This document shows, piece by piece, positions 50,884 through 58,801 of a stretch of 64,000 nt of DNA; the first letter of the stretch is position 1, and each line of letters starts with the position of its first letter. This DNA comes from Stappia sp. 28M-7. GTDB taxonomy: Bacteria; Pseudomonadota; Alphaproteobacteria; Rhizobiales; Stappiaceae. The notes beneath the pieces are model-generated. The model worked only from the letters and a program-made list of their open reading frames with translations, was not told where the DNA came from and did not search any database. The translations under genes and the position numbers were made by a program. The DNA lies in NCBI RefSeq assembly GCF_014252955.1, contig NZ_JACMIA010000003.1:62001-126000 (forward strand), in the 5' to 3' direction.

Positions 50884-52395
50884 ATGTCGAAGTCCGGTCT
50901 TGCCAGCATCGAGAACGCCATCGGCGGGGCGCGTGTCGTCTCCCGCTCCACCAGGACGCAAGGGGTGTTCAACCCGGCGACCGGCGAGCAGACCGCCGTC
51001 CTGCCGCTGTCGAGCGCGGCCGAGGTCGCGGAAGCGATTGCGGCGGCGAAGGCCGCCTTCCCCGCCTGGCGCGACACGCCGCCGCTCAAGCGCGCGCGCA
51101 TGATGTTCCGCTTCAAGGAGCTGCTCTCCGCCCATGCCGACGACATCGCGAGGGCGATCTCGGCCGAACACGGCAAGACCCATGACGATGCCCTGGGCGA
51201 GGTGGCGCGCGGCATCGAGGTGGTGGAATTCGCCTGCGGCATCCCGCATCTCTTGAAGGGCGAGTTCGCCCGCAATGTCGGCCCGGCCATCGACAGCTAT
51301 TCCGACCGCCAGCCGCTCGGCGTCGTCGCCGGCATCACCCCGTTCAACTTCCCGGCCATGGTGCCGCTGTGGATGTACCCGATCGCGGTCGCCTGCGGGA
51401 ACACCTTCGTGCTGAAGCCGTCGGAGCGCGACCCTTCCGCCGTCATGGTGGTCTACGACCTGTTCCGGAAGTCGGGTTTCCCGGACGGGGTGCTCAATGT
51501 CGTGCATGGCGACAAGGAGGCGGTCGACGTGCTGCTGACCCATCCGGACGTCAAGGCGGTGTCCTTCGTCGGCTCCACGCCGATTGCCGAATACGTCTAC
51601 ACGACCGGCACCGCGCACGGAAAGCGGGTGCAGGCGCTGGGCGGCGCCAAGAACCACATGATCGTCATGCCGGATGCCGACATGGACCAGGCCGCCGACG
51701 CGCTGATGGGCGCGGGCTACGGCTCGGCCGGCGAGCGCTGCATGGCGATCTCCGTCGCCGTTCCCATCGGCGAGGAGACTGCCGACCGGCTGGTGGAAAA
51801 GCTGGTGCCCCGCGTGCAGGCGCTGAAGATCGGCCCGGCCACCGACCGCGAGGCGGAGATGGGCCCGCTGGTGACAGAGGCGCATATGCGCAAGGTGCTC
51901 GGCTATATCGACCAGGGCGTCAAGGAAGGCGCGGACCTGCTGGTCGACGGGCGCGGCTTCTCGCTGCAGGGCTACGAGAACGGCTATTTCGTCGGCGGCA
52001 CCCTGTTCGACCGGGTGACCCGCGACATGACGATCTACCGCGAGGAGATCTTCGGCCCCGTCCTGTCGGTGGTGCGCGCCGGCGGCTACGAGGAAGCCCT
52101 GTCGCTGATCAACGAGCACGAATACGGCAACGGCACCGCGATCTTCACCCGCGACGGCGATGCCGCGCGCGCCTTTGCCGACCGCATCGAGGTGGGCATG
52201 GTCGGCATCAACGTGCCGATCCCGGTGCCGGTCGCCTATTTCTCCTTCGGCGGCTGGAAACGCTCGCTGTTCGGGGACCATTCGATCTACGGCGCGGAAG
52301 GCGTGCGCTTCAACACGCGCCTCAAGACGGTGACGACGCGCTGGCCGGCCGGTATCAAGGACGGCGCCGTCTATACCTTTCCCAACATGGAGTGA
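50884..52395 (+). CDS. mmsA: CoA-acylating (methyl)malonate-semialdehyde dehydrogenase
   Basis: The 503-residue enzyme converts malonate or methylmalonate semialdehyde, with CoA and NAD, to acetyl- or propionyl-CoA. It has the ALDH features [39 protein letters not shown], the Glu-type loop [19 protein letters not shown] and the active Cys in [11 protein letters not shown]. It is first in the pyrimidine operon, so its likely duty is the semialdehyde made from beta-alanine or beta-aminoisobutyrate. The aminotransferase for that step is not in the window. Confidence 0.93.
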   Translation: MSKSGLASIENAIGGARVVSRSTRTQGVFNPATGEQTAVLPLSSAAEVAEAIAAAKAAFPAWRDTPPLKRARMMFRFKELLSAHADDIARAISAEHGKTHDDALGEVARGIEVVEFACGIPHLLKGEFARNVGPAIDSYSDRQPLGVVAGITPFNFPAMVPLWMYPIAVACGNTFVLKPSERDPSAVMVVYDLFRKSGFPDGVLNVVHGDKEAVDVLLTHPDVKAVSFVGSTPIAEYVYTTGTAHGKRVQALGGAKNHMIVMPDADMDQAADALMGAGYGSAGERCMAISVAVPIGEETADRLVEKLVPRVQALKIGPATDREAEMGPLVTEAHMRKVLGYIDQGVKEGADLLVDGRGFSLQGYENGYFVGGTLFDRVTRDMTIYREEIFGPVLSVVRAGGYEEALSLINEHEYGNGTAIFTRDGDAARAFADRIEVGMVGINVPIPVPVAYFSFGGWKRSLFGDHSIYGAEGVRFNTRLKTVTTRWPAGIKDGAVYTFPNME

Positions 52396-52439
52396 GCGCC
52401 GACGGCGCCGCCGCACCGGACCAAGAGGGAGTGAGCTGA

Positions 52440-53690
52440 ATGACCGCACCGGGCAAGAACCTGCGCATCGACGCCGACCGCCTGTGGGACGCCCTGATGG
52501 AGATGGCGAAGATCGGCCCGGGCGTAGCCGGCGGCAACAACCGCCAGTCCCTGACCGACGCCGACAACGAGGGCCGCAAGCTGTTCCAGGCCTGGTGCGA
52601 GGCGGCCGGGATGAGCATGGGCGTCGACGCCATGGGCAACATGTTCATGACGCGCCCTGGCACCGATCCCGATGCCCTGCCCGTCTATGTCGGTTCGCAT
52701 CTCGACACCCAGCCGACGGGCGGCAAATACGACGGCGTGCTCGGCGTGCTCGGCGCGCTGGAACTGGTGCGTACCCTCAACGACCTCAACATCCGCACGA
52801 AGCGGCCCATCGTCGTCACCAACTGGACCAACGAGGAGGGGACGCGATTCGCCCCCGCCATGCTGGCCTCCGGCGTCTTTGCCGGGGTGCACGATCTCGA
52901 CTGGGCCTATGAGCGCAAGGACGCGGAGGGGCGCACCGTCGGCGACGAGCTGAAGCGCATCGGCTGGGTCGGCGAGGAAGAGGTCGGCGCGCGCAAGATG
53001 CACGCGATGTTCGAGCTGCATATCGAGCAGGGACCGATCCTGGAGGCCGAGGGCAAGGATATCGGCGTCGTCACCCACGGCCAGGGCCTGTGGTGGCTGG
53101 AAGTCACCGTGACCGGCAAGGAGAGCCATACCGGCTCGACGCCGATGCCGATGCGCCGCAATGCCGGCCTCGGCATGGCGCGGATGACCGAGCTGGTGCA
53201 CGAGATTGCGATGAAGCACCAGCCGCGCGCGGTCGGCGCCATCGGCCATTGCGACGTCCATCCCAACTCGCGCAACGTCATTCCCGGCAAGGTGGTCTTC
53301 ACCGTCGACTTCCGCTCGCCCGATCGCGAGACGCTGGATGCGATGAAGGCGGAGTTCGAGGCGCGCGTGCCGGGCATTGCCGAGGATCTGGGGCTGACGG
53401 CGACGGTCGAGGCGGTCGGCCATTTCGACCCGGTGACCTTCGACGAGACCTGCGTCAAGGCGGTACGCAACGCGGCGGAAAAGCTCGGCTACAGCCACAT
53501 GGACATCATTTCCGGCGCCGGCCATGACGCGTGCTGGGTCAACAAGGTCGCGCCGACGGCGATGATCATGTGCCCCTGTGTCGACGGGCTGTCGCACAAC
53601 GAGGCCGAGGAGATCACCAGGGAATGGGCGCAGGCCGGTGCCGACGTGCTGCTGCATGCGGTGCTGGAGGCGGCGGAGATCGCGGAGTGA
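52440..53690 (+). CDS. Zn-dependent hydrolase, N-carbamoyl-beta-alanine amidohydrolase type
   Basis: The 416-residue M20-family enzyme removes the carbamoyl group from N-carbamoyl-beta-alanine or N-carbamoyl amino acids. Metal ligands lie in VGSHLDTQPTGGKYDGVLGV and WTNEEGTRF, with ELHIEQGPILEAEG, GKESHTGSTPMPMRRNA and the terminal GAGHDACWV. Related allantoate and hydantoin amidases share this pattern; the dihydropyrimidinase downstream selects the beta-alanine role. It is 44 bp after mmsA. The operon is interrupted after its stop by an AT-rich insert. Confidence 0.9.
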   Translation: MTAPGKNLRIDADRLWDALMEMAKIGPGVAGGNNRQSLTDADNEGRKLFQAWCEAAGMSMGVDAMGNMFMTRPGTDPDALPVYVGSHLDTQPTGGKYDGVLGVLGALELVRTLNDLNIRTKRPIVVTNWTNEEGTRFAPAMLASGVFAGVHDLDWAYERKDAEGRTVGDELKRIGWVGEEEVGARKMHAMFELHIEQGPILEAEGKDIGVVTHGQGLWWLEVTVTGKESHTGSTPMPMRRNAGLGMARMTELVHEIAMKHQPRAVGAIGHCDVHPNSRNVIPGKVVFTVDFRSPDRETLDAMKAEFEARVPGIAEDLGLTATVEAVGHFDPVTFDETCVKAVRNAAEKLGYSHMDIISGAGHDACWVNKVAPTAMIMCPCVDGLSHNEAEEITREWAQAGADVLLHAVLEAAEIAE

Positions 53691-53694
53691 GGAT

Positions 53695-54003
53695 GTGCCG
53701 GATACTAGCGGGCAGGAGCCATTCTACGTCCTTTCGAAGGAAAGAGGAGAGGTAAGCATTGAGAAATCGTATAGAGTATTTCTCGTATCGAGAGGGATAA
53801 GTTGCGTTAGATATAATAGGTTTGTATTCCGCCTTCATTCTTACTCTGAGCTAAAAAAACAAATAAGAGTTTTATGGCGTATGAAGCGATGGACAATTAA
53901 TTATATAGATGGAAAAGGAAAGAACCTTGAAAAGTTGCCATTCATAAGAACTTGGGATCAGCCCCTTGGAAGATATTCAACATTTGGACCGGGAGGGTTG
54001 TGA
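53695..54003 (+). CDS. AT-rich open frame of unknown function in the catabolic operon
   Basis: This 102-codon frame starts at a GTG just after the amidohydrolase stop, in sequence far richer in A and T than its surroundings. It uses codons rare nearby (ATA, AGA, TTA, AAA, AAT). It stays open across roughly 85 codons of AT-rich DNA, where stops should be frequent. The product is basic, with ELKKQIRVLWRMKRW in the middle and ending RTWDQPLGRYSTFGPGGL. No family is recognised and no good ribosome site is seen. It may be a small foreign gene or the tail of one brought in with the insertion. Confidence 0.4.
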   Translation: MPDTSGQEPFYVLSKERGEVSIEKSYRVFLVSRGISCVRYNRFVFRLHSYSELKKQIRVLWRMKRWTINYIDGKGKNLEKLPFIRTWDQPLGRYSTFGPGGL

Positions 54004-54020
54004 GCACGACAGAGGGAGTG

Positions 54021-54226
54021 GTGGCTCTCCGGTCCCGGGTCGCGGCTTCGCCTTGCCCGGGATGACGCTGGAGAGGGTGGTGTGCAGGGCGGGAGCCGGG
54101 AATTGGGCACTGCCTTGCCCGCGAGGGCGATGGAGAAGATGGAGCTGCAGGCGAGGCGTGAGATTTGGGCACTGCCTTTCCGCGTCATCCCGGACGAGCG
54201 CCAGCGAGATCCGGGACCGGAGAGCC
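54021..54226. repeat. left palindromic repeat module
   Basis: A plus-oriented repeat (54021-54077) starting GTGGCTCTCCGGTCCCGGGT contains the hairpin arms TCCCGGG and CCCGGGA. It is followed by two copies of TTGGGCACTGCC (54103-54114, 54165-54176). An inverted copy of the repeat ends the module at 54180-54226. This paired, inverted layout is like REP/BIME elements. Confidence 0.7.
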
Positions 54227-54240
54227 GAGGAGGGGGATGG

Positions 54241-54528
54241 GTGGCATCGTGGGTCTACATCATGGCCTCGCGGCCGTACGAGACCCTCTACACCGGCGTG
54301 ACGACGGATCTCGCGAGGCGGGCGTATGAGCATCGCACCGACCTCGTTCCCGGCTTTACCTCGCGCTACGGAGTGAAGGCGCTGGTCTGGTACGAAGAGT
54401 ACGACGACCTCGAAGAGGCCATTCGCAGGGAAAAGCAGATCAAGCGATGGCACCGAAAGTGGAAGTTCGAACTGATCGAGAAGATGAATCCGGAGTGGGC
54501 CGATCTGTACGAGACGATGAACCGATAG
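54241..54528 (+). CDS. GIY-YIG family endonuclease
   Basis: The 95-residue protein is a small stand-alone GIY-YIG nuclease domain. It begins ASWVYIMASRPYETLYTGVTTDLARRAYEHR, where VYI and LYTGVT match the GIY and YIG strands and DLARR carries the catalytic Arg. It continues with VKALVWYEEYDDLEEAIRREKQIKRW, holding the metal-binding Glu. The GTG at 54241 follows GAGGAGG; upstream ATGs add only repeat-derived sequence. It lies between two copies of a repeat module within the pyrimidine operon and may act on those repeats. Confidence 0.85.
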   Translation: MASWVYIMASRPYETLYTGVTTDLARRAYEHRTDLVPGFTSRYGVKALVWYEEYDDLEEAIRREKQIKRWHRKWKFELIEKMNPEWADLYETMNR

Positions 54529-54531
54529 CTT

Positions 54532-54655
54532 GTGGCTCTCCGGTCCCGGGTCGCGGCTGCGCCTTGCCCGGGATGACACCGGAGAGGTCAGTGCGACAGG
54601 CGAGAGGTTGAGGTTGGGCACTGCCTCGCCGCGTCATCCCGGACCGGCGAGCAGC
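54532..54655. repeat. right palindromic repeat module
   Basis: This repeats the left module in the same order but with a shorter centre. A plus-oriented copy begins GTGGCTCTCCGGTCCCGGGT at 54532 and runs to about 54587. It is followed by TTGGGCACTGCC at 54614-54625 and a partial inverted copy (CGCGTCATCCCGGA) at 54630-54655. The two modules bracket the GIY-YIG gene directly, starting three bases past its stop. Confidence 0.7.
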
Positions 54656-54702
54656 ACGCAGGTGAGTTTCCAGGAAACGACACACGACTTTGGAGAACAG
54701 CG

Positions 54703-56160
54703 ATGGCCAGCAAAGTGATCAAGGGCGGAACGGTCGTCACGGCCGATCTCACCTATCGGGCGGACGTCAGGATCGACGGCGGCAGGATCGTCGAGATCGG
54801 GCCGGATCTTTCCGGCGACGAGGTGCTCGACGCGACCGGCTGCTACGTGATGCCCGGCGGCATCGACCCGCATGTGCACCTGGAAATGCCATTCATGGGC
54901 ACCTATTCCGCCGACGACTTCGAGAGCGGCACGCGCGCCGCCCTTGCCGGCGGCACCACCATGGTGGTGGATTTCTGCCTGCCCTCGCCGGGCCAGTCGC
55001 TGCTGGAAGCGCTGACCATGTGGGACAACAAGTCGACGCGGGCCAATTGCGACTACTCCTTCCACATGGCGATCACCTGGTGGGGCGAGCAGGTGTTCAA
55101 CGACATGGAAGCGGTGGTGCGCGACAAGGGCATCAACAGCTTCAAGCATTTCATGGCCTACAAGGGCGCGTTGATGGTGGACGACGACGAGATGTTCGCC
55201 TCGTTCCAGCGCTGCGCCGAGCTCGGCGCCCTGCCCATGGTGCATGCGGAAAACGGCGACGTGGTCGCCCAGCTGCAGGCCAAGCTGATGGCCGAAGGCA
55301 ATGACGGTCCGGAGGCCCATGCCTATTCGCGTCCGGCGGAAGTGGAGGGCGAGGCGACCAACCGGGCGATCATGATCGCCGACATGGCCGGCGTGCCGCT
55401 CTATGTGGTGCACACGTCCTGCGAACAGGCGCATGAGGCGATCCGCCGGGCCAAGCAGAACGGCATCCGCTGCTACGGCGAGCCGCTGATCCAGCACCTG
55501 ACGCTGGACGAGAGCGAGTACCGCCATCCCGACTGGGACCATGCGGCGCGCCGCGTGATGTCGCCGCCCTTCCGCAACAAGAAGCACCAGGACAGCCTGT
55601 GGGCCGGCCTGCAGGCGGGCACGCTGCAGGTGGTGGCGACCGACCACTGCGCCTTCACCACGGAGCAGAAGCGCACCGGGCTCGGCGACTTCACCAAGAT
55701 CCCCAACGGCACCGGCGGGCTCGAGGACCGTATGCCGATGCTGTGGACCCACGGGGTCGCCACCGGCCGGCTGACGATGAACGAGTTCGTCGCCGTGACC
55801 TCGACCAACATCGCCAAGATCCTCAACATGTACCCGAAGAAGGGCGCGATCCTGGTCGGCGCCGATGCCGACCTGGTGGTCTGGGATCCGGAGAAGGAAA
55901 AGACGATTTCCGCCGCGACCCAGCAGTCGGCCATCGACTACAATGTGTTCGAGGGCAAGGCGGTGAAGGGCCTGCCGCGCTTCACGCTGACCCGCGGCGA
56001 GGTGGCCATCGACGACGGGGCGGTGAAGACGCGCGAGGGGCACGGCAAGTTCGTCGCCCGTCCGCCGTTCCAGGCGGTCAACACGGCGCTGTCGACCTGG
56101 AAGGAACTGACCTCGCCGCGCAAGGTGGAGCGCTCGGGCATTCCCCGCAGCGGCGTGTGA
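54703..56160 (+). CDS. hydA: dihydropyrimidinase (D-hydantoinase)
   Basis: The 485-residue amidohydrolase opens dihydrouracil or dihydrothymine to N-carbamoyl-beta-alanine-type products. Metal ligands are visible in PGGIDPHVHLEMPFMG, the carboxylated Lys in FKHFMAYKGALMVDDDE, PMVHAENGD, VVHTSCEQA and VVATDHCAF. The ATG follows GGAGAACAGCG. It supplies the amidohydrolase encoded upstream and takes dihydropyrimidine from PreT-PreA. Insertion of about 1 kb between these two genes may have separated it from the mmsA promoter. Confidence 0.95.
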   Translation: MASKVIKGGTVVTADLTYRADVRIDGGRIVEIGPDLSGDEVLDATGCYVMPGGIDPHVHLEMPFMGTYSADDFESGTRAALAGGTTMVVDFCLPSPGQSLLEALTMWDNKSTRANCDYSFHMAITWWGEQVFNDMEAVVRDKGINSFKHFMAYKGALMVDDDEMFASFQRCAELGALPMVHAENGDVVAQLQAKLMAEGNDGPEAHAYSRPAEVEGEATNRAIMIADMAGVPLYVVHTSCEQAHEAIRRAKQNGIRCYGEPLIQHLTLDESEYRHPDWDHAARRVMSPPFRNKKHQDSLWAGLQAGTLQVVATDHCAFTTEQKRTGLGDFTKIPNGTGGLEDRMPMLWTHGVATGRLTMNEFVAVTSTNIAKILNMYPKKGAILVGADADLVVWDPEKEKTISAATQQSAIDYNVFEGKAVKGLPRFTLTRGEVAIDDGAVKTREGHGKFVARPPFQAVNTALSTWKELTSPRKVERSGIPRSGV

Positions 56161-56198
56161 GGCGAACGGGCCGGCACCGACGGGCGGGGCCGGCCGGA

Positions 56199-56792
56199 AT
56201 GGGGGAGAACGGCTTGCAGCAGGCTGAGCGGCAACCACCGCCGGACGCCCCGCGGATGGGCGAGGCAGGCTTGGGCGACGGGACAGGACCCGGCGCCGGC
56301 TGGCGCACCGCGTTCCGCGAGGGGAGCGCGGGAGCCTGGATTGTGCTGGTTACCTGTTCGGCGGCGACTTGCGGCCCGCTTTTTCTCCTGCTTGTGCTCG
56401 CCTTTGACGGCGTAACCTGGGGCCAAGCGTTTCGCGGCGGCTTTCTGGACCTTGCTCTCCAATACTTCGCAGTCGCTACCCCGCTGGCAATGATCGGCCT
56501 GCTCGGCGTCGTGCCGGGCGCGCTGTGCGGCTTCCCTGTGTGGCTGCCCGCCTATGCGGGGCTCCGCAGGCTCGTCTCTCGGCGAAGGGCTGCCATCCTT
56601 GCAGCGATTCCCTCGGTCGGGATCGCAGCATTTGCTGCTCAGCAGATTTTGTGGAACGGCTCATGGCGTCGTTGGGAGCAGGGGGACATGGATATTTTCG
56701 GAAATCACGTGGCGGTCATGGGCCTGTTGTCCGCCGTTGCCGCTGCGAGCGGCGCCCTGCACGCATCCTGGATCTGGAGAAATCGCGCATGA
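56199..56792 (+). CDS. unknown four-segment membrane protein before the ABC ATPase
   Basis: The 197-residue protein has a polar, Pro/Gly-rich N-terminus of about 45 residues and then roughly four hydrophobic segments (AWIVLVTCSAATCGPLFLLLVLAF is the first, VAVMGLLSAVAAASGALHASWIW the last). I recognise no family. Its stop overlaps the ABC ATPase start as ATGA, so it is translated with the transporter. The start is uncertain: a TTG at 56214 is better placed for GGGAG than the ATG at 56199. Confidence 0.6.
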   Translation: MGENGLQQAERQPPPDAPRMGEAGLGDGTGPGAGWRTAFREGSAGAWIVLVTCSAATCGPLFLLLVLAFDGVTWGQAFRGGFLDLALQYFAVATPLAMIGLLGVVPGALCGFPVWLPAYAGLRRLVSRRRAAILAAIPSVGIAAFAAQQILWNGSWRRWEQGDMDIFGNHVAVMGLLSAVAAASGALHASWIWRNRA

Positions 56793-57577
56793 CTGCCCCT
56801 GCCAGGGTGATCGACATCGAGAACCTGTCCCTGACTTTCGAGACCAATGACGGCCCGGTCCACGCGCTGTCGGACATCGACCTTGCCATCGGCGAGGGCG
56901 ATTTCGTCTCGCTGATCGGCCCGTCGGGCTGCGGCAAGACCACTTTGCTGCGGGTGATCGCCGATCTGGAGGCGCCGACCGGCGGTTCGATCAGCGTCAA
57001 CGGCATGACGCCGAACGAAGCCCGGCTGAAGCGCGCCTATGGCTATGTCTTCCAGGCCGCCGCGCTCTATCCCTGGCGGACCATCGCCGACAACATCGCC
57101 CTGCCGCTGGAGATCATGGGCTTTTCGAAGGGGGAGCGCGAGGAGCGCATCCGCCGCAACATGGAGCTGGTGAACCTTGCCGGCTTCGAGCGCAAATATC
57201 CCTGGCAACTGTCGGGCGGCATGCAGCAGCGCGCCTCCATCGCCCGCGCCCTCTCCTTCGATCCCGACCTGCTCTTGATGGACGAGCCGTTCGGCGCGCT
57301 CGACGAGATCGTCCGCGACCACCTCAACGAGCAGCTGCTGAAACTGTGGGCCAAGACCCGCAAGACGGTGGTCTTCGTCACCCATTCGATCCCGGAGGCG
57401 GTGTTCCTGTCGACGAAGATCGTGGTTCTGTGCCCGCGTCCGGGCCGCATCTACGACGTGATCGAGAGCGACCTGCCGCGCGAGCGCACGCTCGACATCC
57501 GCGAGACGCCGGAATTCCTGAAGATCGCGCACCGGGTGCGCGAGGGGCTGCGGGCGGGGCACAGCTATGACGATTGA
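56789..57577 (+). CDS. ABC transporter ATP-binding protein (nitrate/taurine/pyrimidine type)
   Basis: The 262-residue ATPase has Walker A GPSGCGKTT, the Q-loop in YVFQAAALYPWRT, the signature LSGGMQQRASIARAL, Walker B LLLMDEPFGALDE and the H-loop VTHSIPEAVFL. The PWRT Q-loop and LCPRPGRI segment place it with SsuB/TauB/ThiZ-type importers. It powers the two permeases encoded downstream. It starts inside the stop of the membrane protein gene before it, and two further small genes separate it from the permeases. Confidence 0.93.
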   Translation: MTAPARVIDIENLSLTFETNDGPVHALSDIDLAIGEGDFVSLIGPSGCGKTTLLRVIADLEAPTGGSISVNGMTPNEARLKRAYGYVFQAAALYPWRTIADNIALPLEIMGFSKGEREERIRRNMELVNLAGFERKYPWQLSGGMQQRASIARALSFDPDLLLMDEPFGALDEIVRDHLNEQLLKLWAKTRKTVVFVTHSIPEAVFLSTKIVVLCPRPGRIYDVIESDLPRERTLDIRETPEFLKIAHRVREGLRAGHSYDD

Positions 57578-57618
57578 GGGCATGCCGGTGCCGGCCAGAC
57601 CGCAGGAAGAGGCGCTCG

Positions 57619-58185
57619 ATGGGATTTGAGCTTCCGATATCCACCCGGGTGACGGTTCGGCCGGGGCCGCAGGGGCACGTCGTGGTCGTGCAGGCCAGGG
57701 CGAGGCTGTGGTCCATGCTGTTCCTGATGGGTTGGTTGGGCATGTGGTCCTTCGCCGGCTTTTCCATCTTCAACATACTCGCGTCCGGCTCGATGAAGCC
57801 CGGCCTGTCCATGTTTGTCATGTTCTGGATGGTCCTGTGGGCATTGGGGTGGCTCTACGGCGCTGCGAACCTGCTCTGGATGCTGGCCGGAGAAGAACGG
57901 CTGAGCATCTCGAAAACGGAGGTGGTGAAGACCGTCCATACGCCGATCCTCTCGCGAAGCTGGCGCTACGATCCCGCGCATATCGGCAACGTCCGCCGCA
58001 ACACGGTAGGGCAGCCGATCTTCGGCGCTCAGGCGGCCGACAACCCGCTGGGCAAGTCCGGCGGCGTTGCCTTCGACTACGGCCAGACGACGGTGACCTT
58101 CGGCACGGCCATCGACGACGCGGAAGCCAGGCTGATCATGGAGGCGCTCAACGACGGGCTCGGACGCACGGGAGTTGCGGCATGA
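57619..58185 (+). CDS. unknown two-segment membrane protein, PH-like soluble part (1)
   Basis: The 188-residue protein has an N-terminal strand region, two close membrane segments (LWSMLFLMGWLGMWSFAGFSIFNIL and FVMFWMVLWALGWLYGAANLLWML), and a soluble C-terminus with LSISKTEVVKTVHTPIL and GGVAFDYGQTTVTFGTAID. The pattern recalls bacterial PH-domain membrane proteins but no family is certain. It starts 41 bp after the ATPase and its stop overlaps the next gene, with which it shares this architecture. Confidence 0.65.
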   Translation: MGFELPISTRVTVRPGPQGHVVVVQARARLWSMLFLMGWLGMWSFAGFSIFNILASGSMKPGLSMFVMFWMVLWALGWLYGAANLLWMLAGEERLSISKTEVVKTVHTPILSRSWRYDPAHIGNVRRNTVGQPIFGAQAADNPLGKSGGVAFDYGQTTVTFGTAIDDAEARLIMEALNDGLGRTGVAA

Positions 58186-58760
58186 AGCTTCTTCCCACGC
58201 AGGCGGACCTTGCCAGATCCCGGGTGGAAATTTCGCGCGAGGGCGACGAGGTTCGCGTCCGTGTGCCGGCGGTCGATGCGCCGCTGGCGAGGCATGTCGC
58301 CTGGTTGGCGCCGCTCTTCTATCTCGGATACCTTGCAACCGGCGGCGCGTTTCTCACAGACGGCAACGTTGATACCCTCATGCTGACGGTCCAGCTCGTC
58401 GTGCTGGCCGCGCTGGTGTTTTCGGCTGTGCAGGTCCGGCTTCTGTTCAAGGGCGCGAGCCAGAACGCCATCCTGTCCGACGGGATGGTCCGGTATTTCC
58501 GGCAGAACATGACGCGCCACAGTGCGGTCGACATCAAGGCCGCCGAGATCTCCTCGGTTGCGGCGCGCGAAAGCAGCGCTGCCGCCGGGCAGACGGCCGC
58601 TCCGACGCGCTACACCGTCGTCGTCGGACGGAACGGCAACGAGACCGAGCTGTTTTCCGGTCTGAACCAGGGGGATGCCGACCAGCTTGCCGCCCTTATC
58701 GGCCAGTTCGTTGCCGATGACCGGGCCGGACAGACCGCTCGGGAGGAGGAACGGGCATGA
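58182..58760 (+). CDS. unknown two-segment membrane protein, PH-like soluble part (2)
   Basis: The 192-residue protein again has an N-terminal soluble stretch, two membrane segments (HVAWLAPLFYLGYLATGGAFL and MLTVQLVVLAALVFSAVQVRLLF), and a C-terminal part with ILSDGMVRYFRQNM and YTVVVGRNGNETELFSGLNQGDADQLAALIGQF. By layout it is a likely partner or distant relative of the protein encoded upstream, whose stop it overlaps (ATGA). Function is unknown; coupling into the transporter operon suggests a role with it. Confidence 0.65.
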   Translation: MKLLPTQADLARSRVEISREGDEVRVRVPAVDAPLARHVAWLAPLFYLGYLATGGAFLTDGNVDTLMLTVQLVVLAALVFSAVQVRLLFKGASQNAILSDGMVRYFRQNMTRHSAVDIKAAEISSVAARESSAAAGQTAAPTRYTVVVGRNGNETELFSGLNQGDADQLAALIGQFVADDRAGQTAREEERA

Positions 58761-58801
58761 TCATCGCCGGTCGAACCGTGATCGCAAGCGAGGCCGCATG
58801 A
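58757..58801 (+). CDS. 14-codon bridging frame
   Basis: A 14-codon frame (MIIAGRTVIASEAA) starts inside the stop of the gene before it and ends with a stop that overlaps the ATG of the first permease. Such a mini-frame could pass ribosomes between the two genes, or be the remnant of a deleted gene. Nothing shows that the peptide has a function of its own. Confidence 0.25.
   Translation: MIIAGRTVIASEAA

Noticed and set aside
53693-53755. A short ATG-started frame (MCRILAGRSH...) just after the amidohydrolase stop
   Set aside because: It ends after about 20 codons and has no conserved feature; the frame starting at 53695 is the one that stays open across the AT-rich part.
54082-54240. Extending the GIY-YIG protein to an upstream ATG at 54082
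   Set aside because: The added 53 residues are translated from the palindromic repeat module, while the domain begins right after the GTG at 54241 with a good ribosome site.
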